A DNA stretch of 64,000 nt from an uncultured Pelagibacteraceae bacterium (GTDB lineage: Bacteria; Pseudomonadota; Alphaproteobacteria; Pelagibacterales; Pelagibacteraceae): positions 55,353 to 119,352 of the forward strand of contig CACKHN010000004.1 in the NCBI GenBank assembly GCA_902599995.1. Direction: 5' to 3'. The position numbers and the translations under genes were made by a program. Each line of letters opens with the position of its first letter. Position 1 is the stretch's first letter. Positions 26,746 to 35,352 of the stretch are shown here, piece after piece. The notes under the pieces are model-generated. The model saw nothing but the letters and a program-made list of their open reading frames with translations. It searched no databases and had not been told where the DNA came from.

Positions 26746-27552
26746 TTAGTAATTTTTATTTATTTTAACCAGAGCAATTTTTATCACATCTGCCCAGCCC
26801 TCAGGTGATGGCTTATTAGTTACTATTAAATCATTTATAGGGATTTGATCTAATGTAAATTTATCATTAAATACTAAACAAGGAAAATCACTTATTTTAA
26901 GCATATCTAAATCGTTGTAATTATCACCAACTGCAATCGTTTTTACATTTTTGTTATTTTTTTTGAAAAACCTTAAGAAAACCTGAAGAGCTTTAGCCTT
27001 ATTTACTTTATCAGTTAAATTAATAACTCTTCCACCTTCCTGTAAAGCTAAACCCTTTTTTTTTACAATTGTAGACAATTCTTTTTTTTCATTTTTGCTT
27101 CCCTCAAATATAAAGGGAACAGAATAATTACGATCTAAAGCCATTTTAAGTTTTTTATTTTCCAAGCCAAAAATTAAGCTTTGTTTTTCCTTATCCATTT
27201 CAAATAACCATTTACATTTATTTTGTAAACTTAATGGGACAGACTCCTCAAAAATATTTGCAAGAATATCTTTTTCTCTACTCAGGATTAATTCTTTTGG
27301 CAAATTCGAATTTAACAAATCTAGACCATTTATAGTTGCTCCATTTTCTGAGATATAAGGTAAATCTTCCCCAAGCTCTTTGTTAAACTCTAAAATCTCT
27401 TTTTTTGTTTTACTTGTGTTGGGAATAATAAATATACCTTTAGCAAGTATTTGTTTTATATAGCCTTTTATTTTTTTAAATTCAAAAGTATCCCTATGTA
27501 AGAGTGAGCCATCAAGATCGGTAAATATCAAGATCTTAAATATTTTTCCCAT
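26746..27552 (-). CDS. HAD-family glucosyl/mannosyl-3-phosphoglycerate phosphatase
   Basis: A 268-residue HAD phosphatase of the Cof/MPGP subclass. The nucleophile and acid are D12 and D14 (FTDLDGSLLH), a Thr/Ser motif lies in IIPNTSKTKKEI, and the third motif is GDNYNDLDML near residue 220. The mobile cap between motifs has the MPGP-like arrangement. It should remove phosphate from glucosyl-3-phosphoglycerate made by the adjacent GT81 enzyme. Sugar specificity (glucosyl or mannosyl) cannot be read from the sequence. Confidence 0.85.
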   Translation of the reverse strand: MGKIFKILIFTDLDGSLLHRDTFEFKKIKGYIKQILAKGIFIIPNTSKTKKEILEFNKELGEDLPYISENGATINGLDLLNSNLPKELILSREKDILANIFEESVPLSLQNKCKWLFEMDKEKQSLIFGLENKKLKMALDRNYSVPFIFEGSKNEKKELSTIVKKKGLALQEGGRVINLTDKVNKAKALQVFLRFFKKNNKNVKTIAVGDNYNDLDMLKISDFPCLVFNDKFTLDQIPINDLIVTNKPSPEGWADVIKIALVKINKNY

Positions 27553-27564
27553 AATACTAAAATC

Positions 27565-28263
27565 TTATTTTTTAACTATTACTGCTAAGGATTTACCTAC
27601 ACTATATAATAACATTATATCTAAAATTTTTGATATAATAATTAATTTATTCCAAAATTTTATTTTAAGTCCAAAATTCTTTTTATAATTTTTTGTAAAA
27701 ATTCTTGAAATAAATGATAAGCAGAAACCTATTGAGTCATAATAGAACATATTTAAATTTTGAAATTTTTTATTACTTAGGATTTTTTTAAAATCTTTTT
27801 TTTGAAATCTTTTAATGTGATCTACATCTTTATCAAATTGAGAATAAAGAAACTGAAAAGCTGGGACATTTATAATTAAATAGCCATTTTTTTTTAAAGA
27901 ATTGTAGGCGTTAATTATTTCTTTTTTATGATCTTTAATATGCTCTATTACATCTAAGTAAATTATTGAATCATAATAGGTTTTATTTTTTTTAAATTTT
28001 CTATTAAATACCTTAATTTTCGAATCTGACTTAAATTTTTTTTTTAAATGGGTAGAGAGTTTTCTTGTGGGTTCATATAAATGTAGTTTATCACAATATT
28101 TGTTATACATTCTAGCGTTTGTTCCGTTACCAGGACCAACTTCAGCAACATTACCCTTTATATATTTTTTGATTAAATTTTGTTGATAATTTCTAAAATT
28201 GTATGCTCTATCGAAATATTTGAGTTCCCATCCAGGGTAATTAATTAATGTTTTTTGTTTCAT
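27565..28263 (-). CDS. class I SAM-dependent methyltransferase
   Basis: A 232-residue protein with motif I VAEVGPGNGTNARM (residues 40-53), the acidic end of strand 2 in HLYEPTRKL, YLDVIEHIKDHKKEI (post-I to motif II) and a later YLIINVPAFQFLY. This is the Methyltransf_11/23 type, common in surface-glycan and lipid loci. A hydrophobic C-terminal stretch (LIIISKILDIMLLYSVGKSLAVIV) suggests membrane association. Its start overlaps the stop of the GSDH-like gene by 4 nt, so they are coupled. The substrate is unknown. Confidence 0.75.
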   Translation of the reverse strand: MKQKTLINYPGWELKYFDRAYNFRNYQQNLIKKYIKGNVAEVGPGNGTNARMYNKYCDKLHLYEPTRKLSTHLKKKFKSDSKIKVFNRKFKKNKTYYDSIIYLDVIEHIKDHKKEIINAYNSLKKNGYLIINVPAFQFLYSQFDKDVDHIKRFQKKDFKKILSNKKFQNLNMFYYDSIGFCLSFISRIFTKNYKKNFGLKIKFWNKLIIISKILDIMLLYSVGKSLAVIVKK

Positions 28264-29501
28264 TCAGTCCATAAATTTAATTTTCCAATTATTACACCTT
28301 CAAAATCAGTGCCAGCAATTAATTGATTATCATTAAATTTAAATTTTCTTATTCTGGAAGGAAGTTCTATTTTTTCATAACTCATGACCTTTGATAAATT
28401 TTTATCTATCAAGATTAAAAATATACTTTTTGCCCGCATTGAACCAACTGCAACACACTTTAACGGAACATAGTATTCTGCATATTCTTTTGGACATTTT
28501 TCAATACTGCTTATTCCAATAGAAGGCAAAAAAGAAAATAACGGACCTTCAAAAATATCCTCATTTGAAAGTCCTTCTTTAGAAATTTTTTCAAAATTAT
28601 AATGTGAACCCAACGAATTGATAGGCCAAGCGTAATTTTTATTTTCTTTAATTATATTTATTTCATCACCACCTCTTGGCCCATGTTCAACTGAAAAAAT
28701 AGTATTATAATTTGTCATGATTCCTTGAGGATTTCTATGACCTTTAGAGAAAACTTCATAATTAATTTTATTATTTTTATTAAAATATATTTTTAAAACT
28801 TTTCCATATGGACTATCATCTTTTTGCGCCAAGATACGCACAGGGTCTATTTGTTTTGAAGGAGTTCCAGTGGTCAAAAGATTTTGATTATTAAAATTTA
28901 CAAATGCTCCGCCTGATCCGTTCAAATCGAATTGTTCTAATTTTCCTGGCAAACAAGGAAAATCAATTAAATTTTCTCCTTCTGGATAGCTAAAAATAGA
29001 TATTAAAGCACAGTCCTTCTTACGATAAGCTACATATGCAAAATATTTATTTTTAATTTTGAAAACATTTTTTATTCCTGGGTTTAAAACATCATTAAAG
29101 TTTTCTTCATTTAAATTTATTTTCTTTAAAAAATCTTCGTTGTCTTGATTTAGATAATTAATTTTATTTTTATTAAATTCTAAAAATGAAAGTTTTTTAT
29201 AATTTGGAACCTCGATTTGTGTCCAATCTAAATAAAAATTATTAAGATCAATAGACTCTGATAATTCGATTTCTTTAGGAAGATCAAAACATTGAAATAT
29301 TTCATCGTTTAAACAATTTGAACTACTGTTGCTGGATTTAGATAAAGTAATTATTTTTTTATTAAATGTTTTTTTGATATCTTCTTTAATATTATAAAGC
29401 AATAAGTATGGAAACGTTCTTTTTACACCTGTAAAAAAACCAAAAAAATACACAATCATTATTAAAGAGAGCAGAAATATAAACTTATACTTATTATTCA
29501 T
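28260..29501 (-). CDS. membrane-anchored GSDH-fold (PQQ sugar dehydrogenase-like) protein
   Basis: A 413-residue protein with an N-terminal signal anchor (about residues 5-24) and a beta-propeller-like domain of the glucose/sorbosone dehydrogenase family. The characteristic segments are FSKGHRNPQGIM, which in soluble glucose dehydrogenase contains the PQQ-contacting Arg and Asn, followed by SVEHGPRGGDEINII, a YAWPI turn and GISSIEKCP near the C-terminal end. A periplasmic location is expected. Whether PQQ is actually bound and a sugar oxidised is not shown. The divergent start lies 73 bp from the large membrane protein gene, and a paralogue lies at 31414-32796. Confidence 0.7.
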   Translation of the reverse strand: MNNKYKFIFLLSLIMIVYFFGFFTGVKRTFPYLLLYNIKEDIKKTFNKKIITLSKSSNSSSNCLNDEIFQCFDLPKEIELSESIDLNNFYLDWTQIEVPNYKKLSFLEFNKNKINYLNQDNEDFLKKINLNEENFNDVLNPGIKNVFKIKNKYFAYVAYRKKDCALISIFSYPEGENLIDFPCLPGKLEQFDLNGSGGAFVNFNNQNLLTTGTPSKQIDPVRILAQKDDSPYGKVLKIYFNKNNKINYEVFSKGHRNPQGIMTNYNTIFSVEHGPRGGDEINIIKENKNYAWPINSLGSHYNFEKISKEGLSNEDIFEGPLFSFLPSIGISSIEKCPKEYAEYYVPLKCVAVGSMRAKSIFLILIDKNLSKVMSYEKIELPSRIRKFKFNDNQLIAGTDFEGVIIGKLNLWTE

Positions 29502-29574
29502 TTTAAACTTATTTATTGATATGACTTAATTTTAAAATATATATTGTTATTTAAAAGAATAACAACATTACAAA

Positions 29575-31398
29575 TTGACATACAATAAATACTATATCTA
29601 TTTTTTTATTTTACTAATTCAAATTGTATCTTTTTCTTTGGTTAATCGCTACCCAATTCCATATGAACTATATTATTATATAACCAAAGTTGACCAAAGT
29701 TTACTTACTGACCCACTAACGTATTCTTTTCAGTTGTTAAAGACACCTTCTTATACATTTCTTGAATTTTTTTATGATAGACCTGTTATATTTTTTTGGT
29801 CATCATTTTTAATTGATTTAATATTATCTATTATTTTATTTCATTTGGTTTTTTCTTTAACAAAAAAAAAGATTATTTCATTACTAGTTATATTAATTTT
29901 TTCTCCTTTGTTTCTTGCAATTTTTACTAAAATTTTCATGGACCCTGGTTTTAGAGTTATTCATGTTTTTGGTTATGGAAGTTATATATTAAGTACTCGT
30001 TACCTGCTTGGGATAGTAACACTGCTTTCATACTTTTACTTAATTAAGCAAAGATATAACTTATCTCTTTTTTTCTATTCTTTATCCTTAATGTCCCATC
30101 CCTCGAGCGCTTTATTAAGTGGACTTTTTTTATTCTCTACTTTTTTTATTATTAGATTAAAAATAAAATCCTATCTTTATTTCATAATTGCTTCTTTGGT
30201 TGGTTTAGCACCTACTTTTTTTAAACTTTTTAAATTAAAAGAATTCAATTTCCAGGCTGATTTGTTGTCTAAAAGAGAATGGTATTTAAGAGTAATACAT
30301 GATGAACCTGATGATTTTTCATTACTTTATCAATTAAGTAATAATTTAAATGAGATTATATTTACGACACTTTTAGTAATCATAATTTCTTTTTTAATAT
30401 ATAAAAATAATAAATTAGATCTTATTACAAAAAAAATTATTTATTGTTCACTCTTATTACCAATATTTTATTTATTTAGTTTTGCCTCATTTGAATATGG
30501 ATCAGTATATTTTGATAATTTTTCTCTAATAGATCCAATTATAAAAAGTCAAGCTGGATATAAAATTTTAAAATTTACTTACTTTCCAATAGTTTTGGCT
30601 TTTGGATTGGTTTTAAAAGATTTTATGTTTTTTGAAAAATATTCAAAAAAAATTAAATCATTTTTAAAAATAGCTTTAATTTTATTGTTTATTGTAATTG
30701 TTCCATCTATTTACTTTATTGAACCTATAAATTTTAAAAATAAAAAAATCTTATTGAGCCAATTAAGTGATGTAAAAAAAAATAACTATATTGACTACTT
30801 AAATGCTCGTTTTTTTTACTATAATAAAAGAACTTATGCCCATGAGAACTATTTTTTAAATATAGAAGAAGAAAAGTTAGAAAAAATTAAAGAGGAAACG
30901 AACTTCTTTGAATTAAAAAAGCATGTAAAATTATTAAATAATCTCCCAGAGTCAGTAGATAAAAATTCTCTTAAATACAATAATGTAGAAAGTTTTAATC
31001 ACTTAATTTCTATTATTGATGAAAATATCCCAAAAAAATCTAGTGTAATAATACTACCATATTTTCTTTATTTGCGTGATGTTCTTCCACAATACAATTT
31101 TTTTTACTTAGAAAAACCTGATGCCAATCTAGCTCTAGGTTCAAGATTAGCAGCAAGTATAATTTCAGAGCGATTAAATGATTTAATTGACGTAGATCAC
31201 AAACAATTACACTTAAATTTTTCACCATTTTTAAATAGTGATATCAGAAGACGTTACTTAAGTATCAATGATGACAAAATTGTACATTTAAAAAATAAAT
31301 ATCCAAAGTATAAATATTTCTTAACTGAAACAGGACATGAATTGAACTTTACAAAAGTTTATTATGATGAACTTTATGTTATATACAAATTGTATTAA
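29575..31398 (+). CDS. large polytopic membrane protein of unknown function
   Basis: A 607-residue protein with about ten hydrophobic segments in residues 1-400 and a hydrophilic C-terminal domain of about 200 residues. The arrangement resembles a GT-C glycosyltransferase or a surface-polymer protein, but I find no family motif that settles it. The only start possible within the open frame is TTG at 29575, because an in-frame stop lies just upstream and no ATG is close. It is divergent from one GSDH-like gene and followed 15 nt later by another, so the three probably act together at the cell surface. Confidence 0.6.
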   Translation: MTYNKYYIYFFILLIQIVSFSLVNRYPIPYELYYYITKVDQSLLTDPLTYSFQLLKTPSYTFLEFFYDRPVIFFWSSFLIDLILSIILFHLVFSLTKKKIISLLVILIFSPLFLAIFTKIFMDPGFRVIHVFGYGSYILSTRYLLGIVTLLSYFYLIKQRYNLSLFFYSLSLMSHPSSALLSGLFLFSTFFIIRLKIKSYLYFIIASLVGLAPTFFKLFKLKEFNFQADLLSKREWYLRVIHDEPDDFSLLYQLSNNLNEIIFTTLLVIIISFLIYKNNKLDLITKKIIYCSLLLPIFYLFSFASFEYGSVYFDNFSLIDPIIKSQAGYKILKFTYFPIVLAFGLVLKDFMFFEKYSKKIKSFLKIALILLFIVIVPSIYFIEPINFKNKKILLSQLSDVKKNNYIDYLNARFFYYNKRTYAHENYFLNIEEEKLEKIKEETNFFELKKHVKLLNNLPESVDKNSLKYNNVESFNHLISIIDENIPKKSSVIILPYFLYLRDVLPQYNFFYLEKPDANLALGSRLAASIISERLNDLIDVDHKQLHLNFSPFLNSDIRRRYLSINDDKIVHLKNKYPKYKYFLTETGHELNFTKVYYDELYVIYKLY

Positions 31399-31413
31399 CT
31401 AAATTTATAAGAT

Positions 31414-32796
31414 ATGAAAAAATTATTAGGTCTTTTAATAAATAACAAATTAAAAAGTATTATTCTATTTTTTATATTTTTAGGTCTTCTATCTTTCATA
31501 CTAGCATGGATGGCTGTGAGTGGTGGTCATGACAAGCAAAATAAATTAATACTCTTTTTCAAAAATATTATTCCAACACCAGTATATCAAAAAGTTAGAG
31601 ATGTTGTTTTTATAGTGCCTCATTTAAAAGAAAGAAATAAATTTTATAAAACTCAAGTTGATAAATATGAACAAGGTTTAAATGGAAATCTTTTTAATAC
31701 TGAAATTTTTATATCTCAAAAACATAAAGAAAAGTATGAGTTGAAGGAATTTTTTTTACCATTTAAAAGACTTGATTTGAGTCTTGGATGGCACGGAGAG
31801 GAAAATTCTAGAAGAGCTCATCACTTTGAAATTATAAATGATAAGGTTATTGTAATTTCAGGAGAGGCTGAAACTATTTTCTTTGAGAAAAAAAACATAG
31901 TTAACGAAAAATTAAATCAATCAATCATACAAAACAATATAAAAGAAGTTTTGAGTGAAACGAACTCAAGATTAATTGGAATAAGAGATATCTACTACGA
32001 GGATAATAAGATTTATATATCGATGTTATCTGAAAATGATAGAGGTATTACTATAAATGCATATCAAGCAGACCTAAGTTTTGAAAAACTAGTTTTTAAA
32101 GATTTTTTTATTACAGATCATTACTGGGGTGATTATAATGTATATTCTGGTGGTCGCCTTGAAAAATTTAAAGATAATAAAATATTATTCTCAATAGGTT
32201 TTCAGAATATGTGGCCTGCTGCACAAAGTCTGGAAAATACTCTTGGAAAAATTATTGCTGTAGATAAAGATACAAGCAATTTTGAATTTATTTCCATTGG
32301 GCACAGAAACCCACAGGGGCTTAAATACTTGAATGAGGAAAATATAATAATTAATACTGAACATGGACCAAAAGGAGGAGATGAAATAAATATAAATTAC
32401 CTTGATAAAAATAATGGAGATATACCTAACTACGGTTGGGCAATAGCTTCATATGGTGTTAATTATGTAGGTCCAGATACTTTGTTAAAATCTCATTCAA
32501 AATATGGGTTTGTAGAACCATTTAAGTGGTACACACCAGCAATAGGTATTAGTCAATTAGAATATCTTTCCGAAAAACACAGTCCACATAAAAAAAAATA
32601 CATGTATGTTTCATCATTAAGAGCTGGATCACTTTATACCTATGAATTGAATGATAGTTTTGATAAAATCTTAAAAGACGACAGAATATATTTTCATGCC
32701 AAAAGAATAAGAGACATTAAATATGATAAAGAGTTAAAATTATTTTTTATTATTTTTGAATTTACTCCTTCAATAGCAGTTCTCAAAGTTATGTAA
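31414..32796 (+). CDS. second membrane-anchored GSDH-fold (PQQ sugar dehydrogenase-like) protein
   Basis: A 460-residue paralogue of the protein at 28260-29501, with an N-terminal transmembrane anchor (about residues 14-34) and the same propeller marks: ISIGHRNPQGLKYL, then NTEHGPKGGDEININ, a YGWAIASYG segment and AIGISQLEYLSEKH. The order of motifs matches the paralogue. It follows the polytopic membrane protein by 15 nt on the plus strand and is likely cotranscribed. A start at ATG 31414 begins MKKLLGLLIN, similar in style to, but not the same as, the leader repeated downstream. Confidence 0.7.
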   Translation: MKKLLGLLINNKLKSIILFFIFLGLLSFILAWMAVSGGHDKQNKLILFFKNIIPTPVYQKVRDVVFIVPHLKERNKFYKTQVDKYEQGLNGNLFNTEIFISQKHKEKYELKEFFLPFKRLDLSLGWHGEENSRRAHHFEIINDKVIVISGEAETIFFEKKNIVNEKLNQSIIQNNIKEVLSETNSRLIGIRDIYYEDNKIYISMLSENDRGITINAYQADLSFEKLVFKDFFITDHYWGDYNVYSGGRLEKFKDNKILFSIGFQNMWPAAQSLENTLGKIIAVDKDTSNFEFISIGHRNPQGLKYLNEENIIINTEHGPKGGDEININYLDKNNGDIPNYGWAIASYGVNYVGPDTLLKSHSKYGFVEPFKWYTPAIGISQLEYLSEKHSPHKKKYMYVSSLRAGSLYTYELNDSFDKILKDDRIYFHAKRIRDIKYDKELKLFFIIFEFTPSIAVLKVM

Positions 32797-32830
32797 TCAA
32801 GTCGTGAATATTTAAATTTTGACTCGAGTG

Positions 32831-32970
32831 AGTCAGTCCGTGGTAGTACAAGTTAGTCTTTAATATCCTATAAAATCATATAAATTAAATTTAGCTCTCA
32901 ATTAATATTAGAAAATAAAGGTTAATTAATTTGTGTAGACTTGTACTAAACTTGTACTTAAAAAGATAAA
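32831..32970 (+). repeat. module copy C: AGTC elements plus 11-bp-period doublet
   Basis: This 140-bp non-coding segment is homologous to 34686-34823. Both begin with AGTCAGTC and repeat AGTC (or AGTA) about every 10 bp, share TCCTATAAAATCA, an AATTAATATTAGAAAA block and TTAATTAATTTG, and end with a doublet of direct repeats (ACTTGTACT at 32939 and 32950, period 11). It is followed at once by a gene that starts with the repeated leader at 32988. Confidence 0.8.
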
Positions 32971-32987
32971 AAATTATAGTTTATTAT

Positions 32988-33827
32988 ATGAAAAAACTTT
33001 TAGGGATCGTGGTTCTAGGTTTGCTGTTGAGTGGAAACTCTAACGCTTGTGAAAAAGAGGATTTCATAAAATATATATCAGCAGGTAAAAACAAATGTAT
33101 AGCAATTTTAAATTTAGGAAAGATTGAAAAGGGTAAAAAAAACCTAATAGTATTTCTTCATGGTGACGGTAGTCCTACTTCTCCAAGACCAGGAATACCC
33201 AAAAAAAGTCAAATTAGATTTGCAAAAGAATTAATAAACGATAATAACAATATTTTTCTTTTTGCAAGACCTGGTTACTTTATTAGAGAAAGAGGCAGTA
33301 GTGAAGAGGATAGATATTCATCAGGACCTCGTAACGCTATAAAGAGTACAATAGTAAATTATGATTGGAAAAATTTTCAAATACTAGCACCTGCATTACA
33401 AAATCTTAGAAAATATTATAAACCAAAAAAACTAATTTTAATTGGTCATTCCGGAGGAGCTTATCAGGGAGGTACTATTCATGGAAAAGTACCAGGATTA
33501 GTTGATATAAATATTTTGATCTCTTGCCCGTGTGACTGGGAAATTAGAAAAAAACTAAGCAACGGTAAAAAATGGGAAACCAAATCTCAATTGAAAGAAT
33601 TAAAAAAAAACTCACCAAGTTTCAATTATAAAGATATAGATTTAAAATCTCTCAATATATTAATTGTTGGAAAAGATGATAAAAATACGGCTCCAGGAGT
33701 TTCAAAATATTATTATGATTTACTTAAAAAGAAAAAACTACAAGTTAAGTTGCATATTATTGATGGAGGCCACGGATTAAGGTCTATGCCAACAATTGGA
33801 TCTATAATTAAAGAATATATAAACTAA
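32988..33827 (+). CDS. exported alpha/beta hydrolase
   Basis: A 279-residue protein with a signal peptide (MKKLLGIVVLGLLLSGNSNA, residues 1-20) and an alpha/beta-hydrolase domain. The oxyanion-type LHGDGSP segment is at 57-63, the nucleophile S155 lies in LIGHSGGAYQ, an acidic residue lies in VGKDDKNT, and the histidine is in DGGHGLRS near residue 262. A periplasmic or lipoprotein-like esterase or peptidase is inferred; the substrate is unknown. Its leader sequence is nearly identical at the DNA level to those at 33827 and 35811. The stop overlaps the next gene's start (TAATG-type, one base). Confidence 0.75.
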   Translation: MKKLLGIVVLGLLLSGNSNACEKEDFIKYISAGKNKCIAILNLGKIEKGKKNLIVFLHGDGSPTSPRPGIPKKSQIRFAKELINDNNNIFLFARPGYFIRERGSSEEDRYSSGPRNAIKSTIVNYDWKNFQILAPALQNLRKYYKPKKLILIGHSGGAYQGGTIHGKVPGLVDINILISCPCDWEIRKKLSNGKKWETKSQLKELKKNSPSFNYKDIDLKSLNILIVGKDDKNTAPGVSKYYYDLLKKKKLQVKLHIIDGGHGLRSMPTIGSIIKEYIN

Positions 33828-34408
33828 TGAAAAAATTTTTAGGGATCGTAGTTCTGGGTTTGTTGTGGATTATTCCAGTATCAGCTGATGGAAGATTTAT
33901 TCCTTTAGAGCTTTTTACTGGTGGTGAAATAAGAAAAGATACTGAAATTAAATTTACAAATGCTAATTTGGTATTTGGAGAAAAGAAAAGAAAAAAAATT
34001 GTTGGACCTGAGAATTGGAAAAATCCTCAAACTGGAAAAACAATAAAGGTTTATAAAAGAACAAGAAAAGGCCAAAGCGGATTAAAAACACAGTTATTTA
34101 CAGTCACTAATGATGGACAGTGTATAGGTAGAGTTTGGGATAGTAGACGTGGAGGAAGAATAATAGAAAATGGATGTAAATTTCCTTTAGGGATCTGGAA
34201 AGAAGGCGAGACTAGATCATTTAAAGGTTCTTCTGGTGGCAAGCCAAGGAAAATAGAATTGACTATTTTAAAATTAGGAAAGAATCAGAAAGATAAAATA
34301 AAATTTAATTGGAAACTTTATGATGGAAGTGGAAAATTAATGGATGACAATGATTATACTTTCGCCCCTGGAAAAGCTATGACTAAGCTAAATGATAAAA
34401 AATTATAA
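33827..34408 (+). CDS. exported protein of unknown function with the repeated leader
   Basis: A 193-residue protein starting with the same leader type (MKKFLGIVVLGLLWIIPVSA, cleavage predicted after about residue 20). The mature part is basic and beta-rich, with two cysteines, and includes NPQTGKTIKVYKRTRKGQSG and a WDSRRGGRIIENGCKFPLG stretch. I do not recognise a family. It is cotranscribed with the upstream hydrolase (one-base overlap). A link to an exported-cargo module is inferred only from the shared leader. Confidence 0.6.
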   Translation: MKKFLGIVVLGLLWIIPVSADGRFIPLELFTGGEIRKDTEIKFTNANLVFGEKKRKKIVGPENWKNPQTGKTIKVYKRTRKGQSGLKTQLFTVTNDGQCIGRVWDSRRGGRIIENGCKFPLGIWKEGETRSFKGSSGGKPRKIELTILKLGKNQKDKIKFNWKLYDGSGKLMDDNDYTFAPGKAMTKLNDKKL

Positions 34409-34472
34409 TTAATCCTGATATAGTTTACTTTAAGTTTAATCAAACAAATGGAATAAGTCCAAAATGAATAAT

Positions 34473-34667
34473 TTGAAAAAACTTTTGGAGATTTTGGTTT
34501 TGGATTATAGGATTTTATAGGACAACTAGAAACAAACTAGAAACTATAGAGATAAAATAAAAAAAATTTACTTATTCCTCTTGTTCAATTATAAATATTG
34601 ACATAAACACTCATGAAATTCATTAATGCTCTCGTGTTGAAATTGGTAGACACAAAGGACTTAAAAG
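34473..34667 (+). repeat. module copy A: decayed leader, doublet and tRNA-Leu promoter-like segment
   Basis: This stretch is homologous to 35811-36010. It holds a degenerate leader (34473 to about 34520, TTGAAAAAACTTTTGGAGAT), a pair of ACTAGAAAC repeats at 34525 and 34536 (period 11), the block GAGATAAAATAAAAAAA, CTTGTTCAATTATAAATATT, CACTCATGAAATTCATTAATGC, and then the 5' half of a tRNA-Leu. It shows that the leader-plus-tRNA segment was duplicated in tandem and that this copy has decayed. Confidence 0.8.
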
Positions 34668-34675
34668 CCGAGGGA
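34628..34675 (+). pseudogene. internally deleted tRNA-Leu(UAA) copy
   Basis: The sequence matches the intact tRNA-Leu at 35971 from its 5' end through the anticodon region (GAAATTGGTAGACACAAAGG then ACTTAAAA), then jumps to GCCGAGGGA, equivalent to the 3' acceptor end. The anticodon 3' arm, variable loop and T arm are missing. The acceptor-stem strands can still pair at six of seven positions. It should not be a working tRNA. Confidence 0.75.
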
Positions 34676-34685
34676 TAGAAGTTAA

Positions 34686-34823
34686 AGTCAGTCTATAGTA
34701 GTCCAAGGTAGTCTAAACATCCTATAAAATCACAGAACTTTAAATTAGCTTAAAATTAATATTAGAAAAAAAGACATAATTAATTTGAGCAGACTTGGAC
34801 ATAACTTGGACATAGAGAGATAG
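34686..34823 (+). repeat. module copy A: AGTC elements plus 11-bp-period doublet
   Basis: This segment is homologous to 32831-32970. AGTC occurs at 34686, 34690, 34700 and 34710. A perfect 10-bp direct repeat (ACTTGGACAT) occurs at 34793 and 34804, period 11, and the same doublet recurs exactly at 35868 and 35879. The remainder up to the ATG at 34870 holds a TGGTTCA repeat at 34843 and 34864, but no gene. Confidence 0.8.
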
Positions 34824-34869
34824 ATTTTAGTAGTTAGACTCATGGTTCAGGATTTGGTAGTCTTGGTTC

Positions 34870-35352
34870 ATGAAAATAATAATTTATTCTTTATTTTTAT
34901 CCATTCTATTTACTAACTTTAGTTTTGCAAAAACTCTCAAATGGAATTTTGAAAAATCTAGTCAAGAAAATGAATTAATAAATTGTATCAAAATTATTGA
35001 TATAAAATCTAAGAGAAGTATTTTTGACTCTGTTTCTACTATGGGTTTACTTAATGAAACTCCATTTGTAGTTAGACTTCAAAATAATTGTAGTGAACAA
35101 ATAATAGGGTCATATGATATTAAATTTTTAGATAGAGAGGGATTTGAAGTTGATAAATGGTTTTCTGACTTTAAGTTACCTAGAAAAGGTATTCAAAAAC
35201 AGACTTTTAAAGTTTTATTAGGTCCAATTAAATGGTCAAAGATAAAAAAAAATAGAGAGACATTGTTAGAATTTAATTTTGATATTCCTTTAGATAAAGA
35301 ACTGTCAAAAGAAATAGAAGCATTAAAAAAAGTTATTTATGGCAATAATTAA
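34870..35352 (+). CDS. exported hypothetical protein
   Basis: A 160-residue protein with a signal peptide of about 20 residues (ends FSFA|KTLKWNF). The mature part contains two cysteines (CIKI and NNCSE), separated in a way that suggests a disulfide, and a predicted beta-sandwich-like pattern with GSYDIKFLDREGFEVD, as in small periplasmic proteins that bind other macromolecules. I recognise no family. The following lipoprotein gene starts 14 nt inside its 3' end. Confidence 0.6.
   Translation: MKIIIYSLFLSILFTNFSFAKTLKWNFEKSSQENELINCIKIIDIKSKRSIFDSVSTMGLLNETPFVVRLQNNCSEQIIGSYDIKFLDREGFEVDKWFSDFKLPRKGIQKQTFKVLLGPIKWSKIKKNRETLLEFNFDIPLDKELSKEIEALKKVIYGNN

Noticed and set aside
32818-32836. Short palindrome GACTCGAGTGAGTC as a terminator for the GSDH-like gene
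   Set aside because: The stem is only 5 bp with a 4-nt loop and no T tract; it may be part of the repeat module instead.
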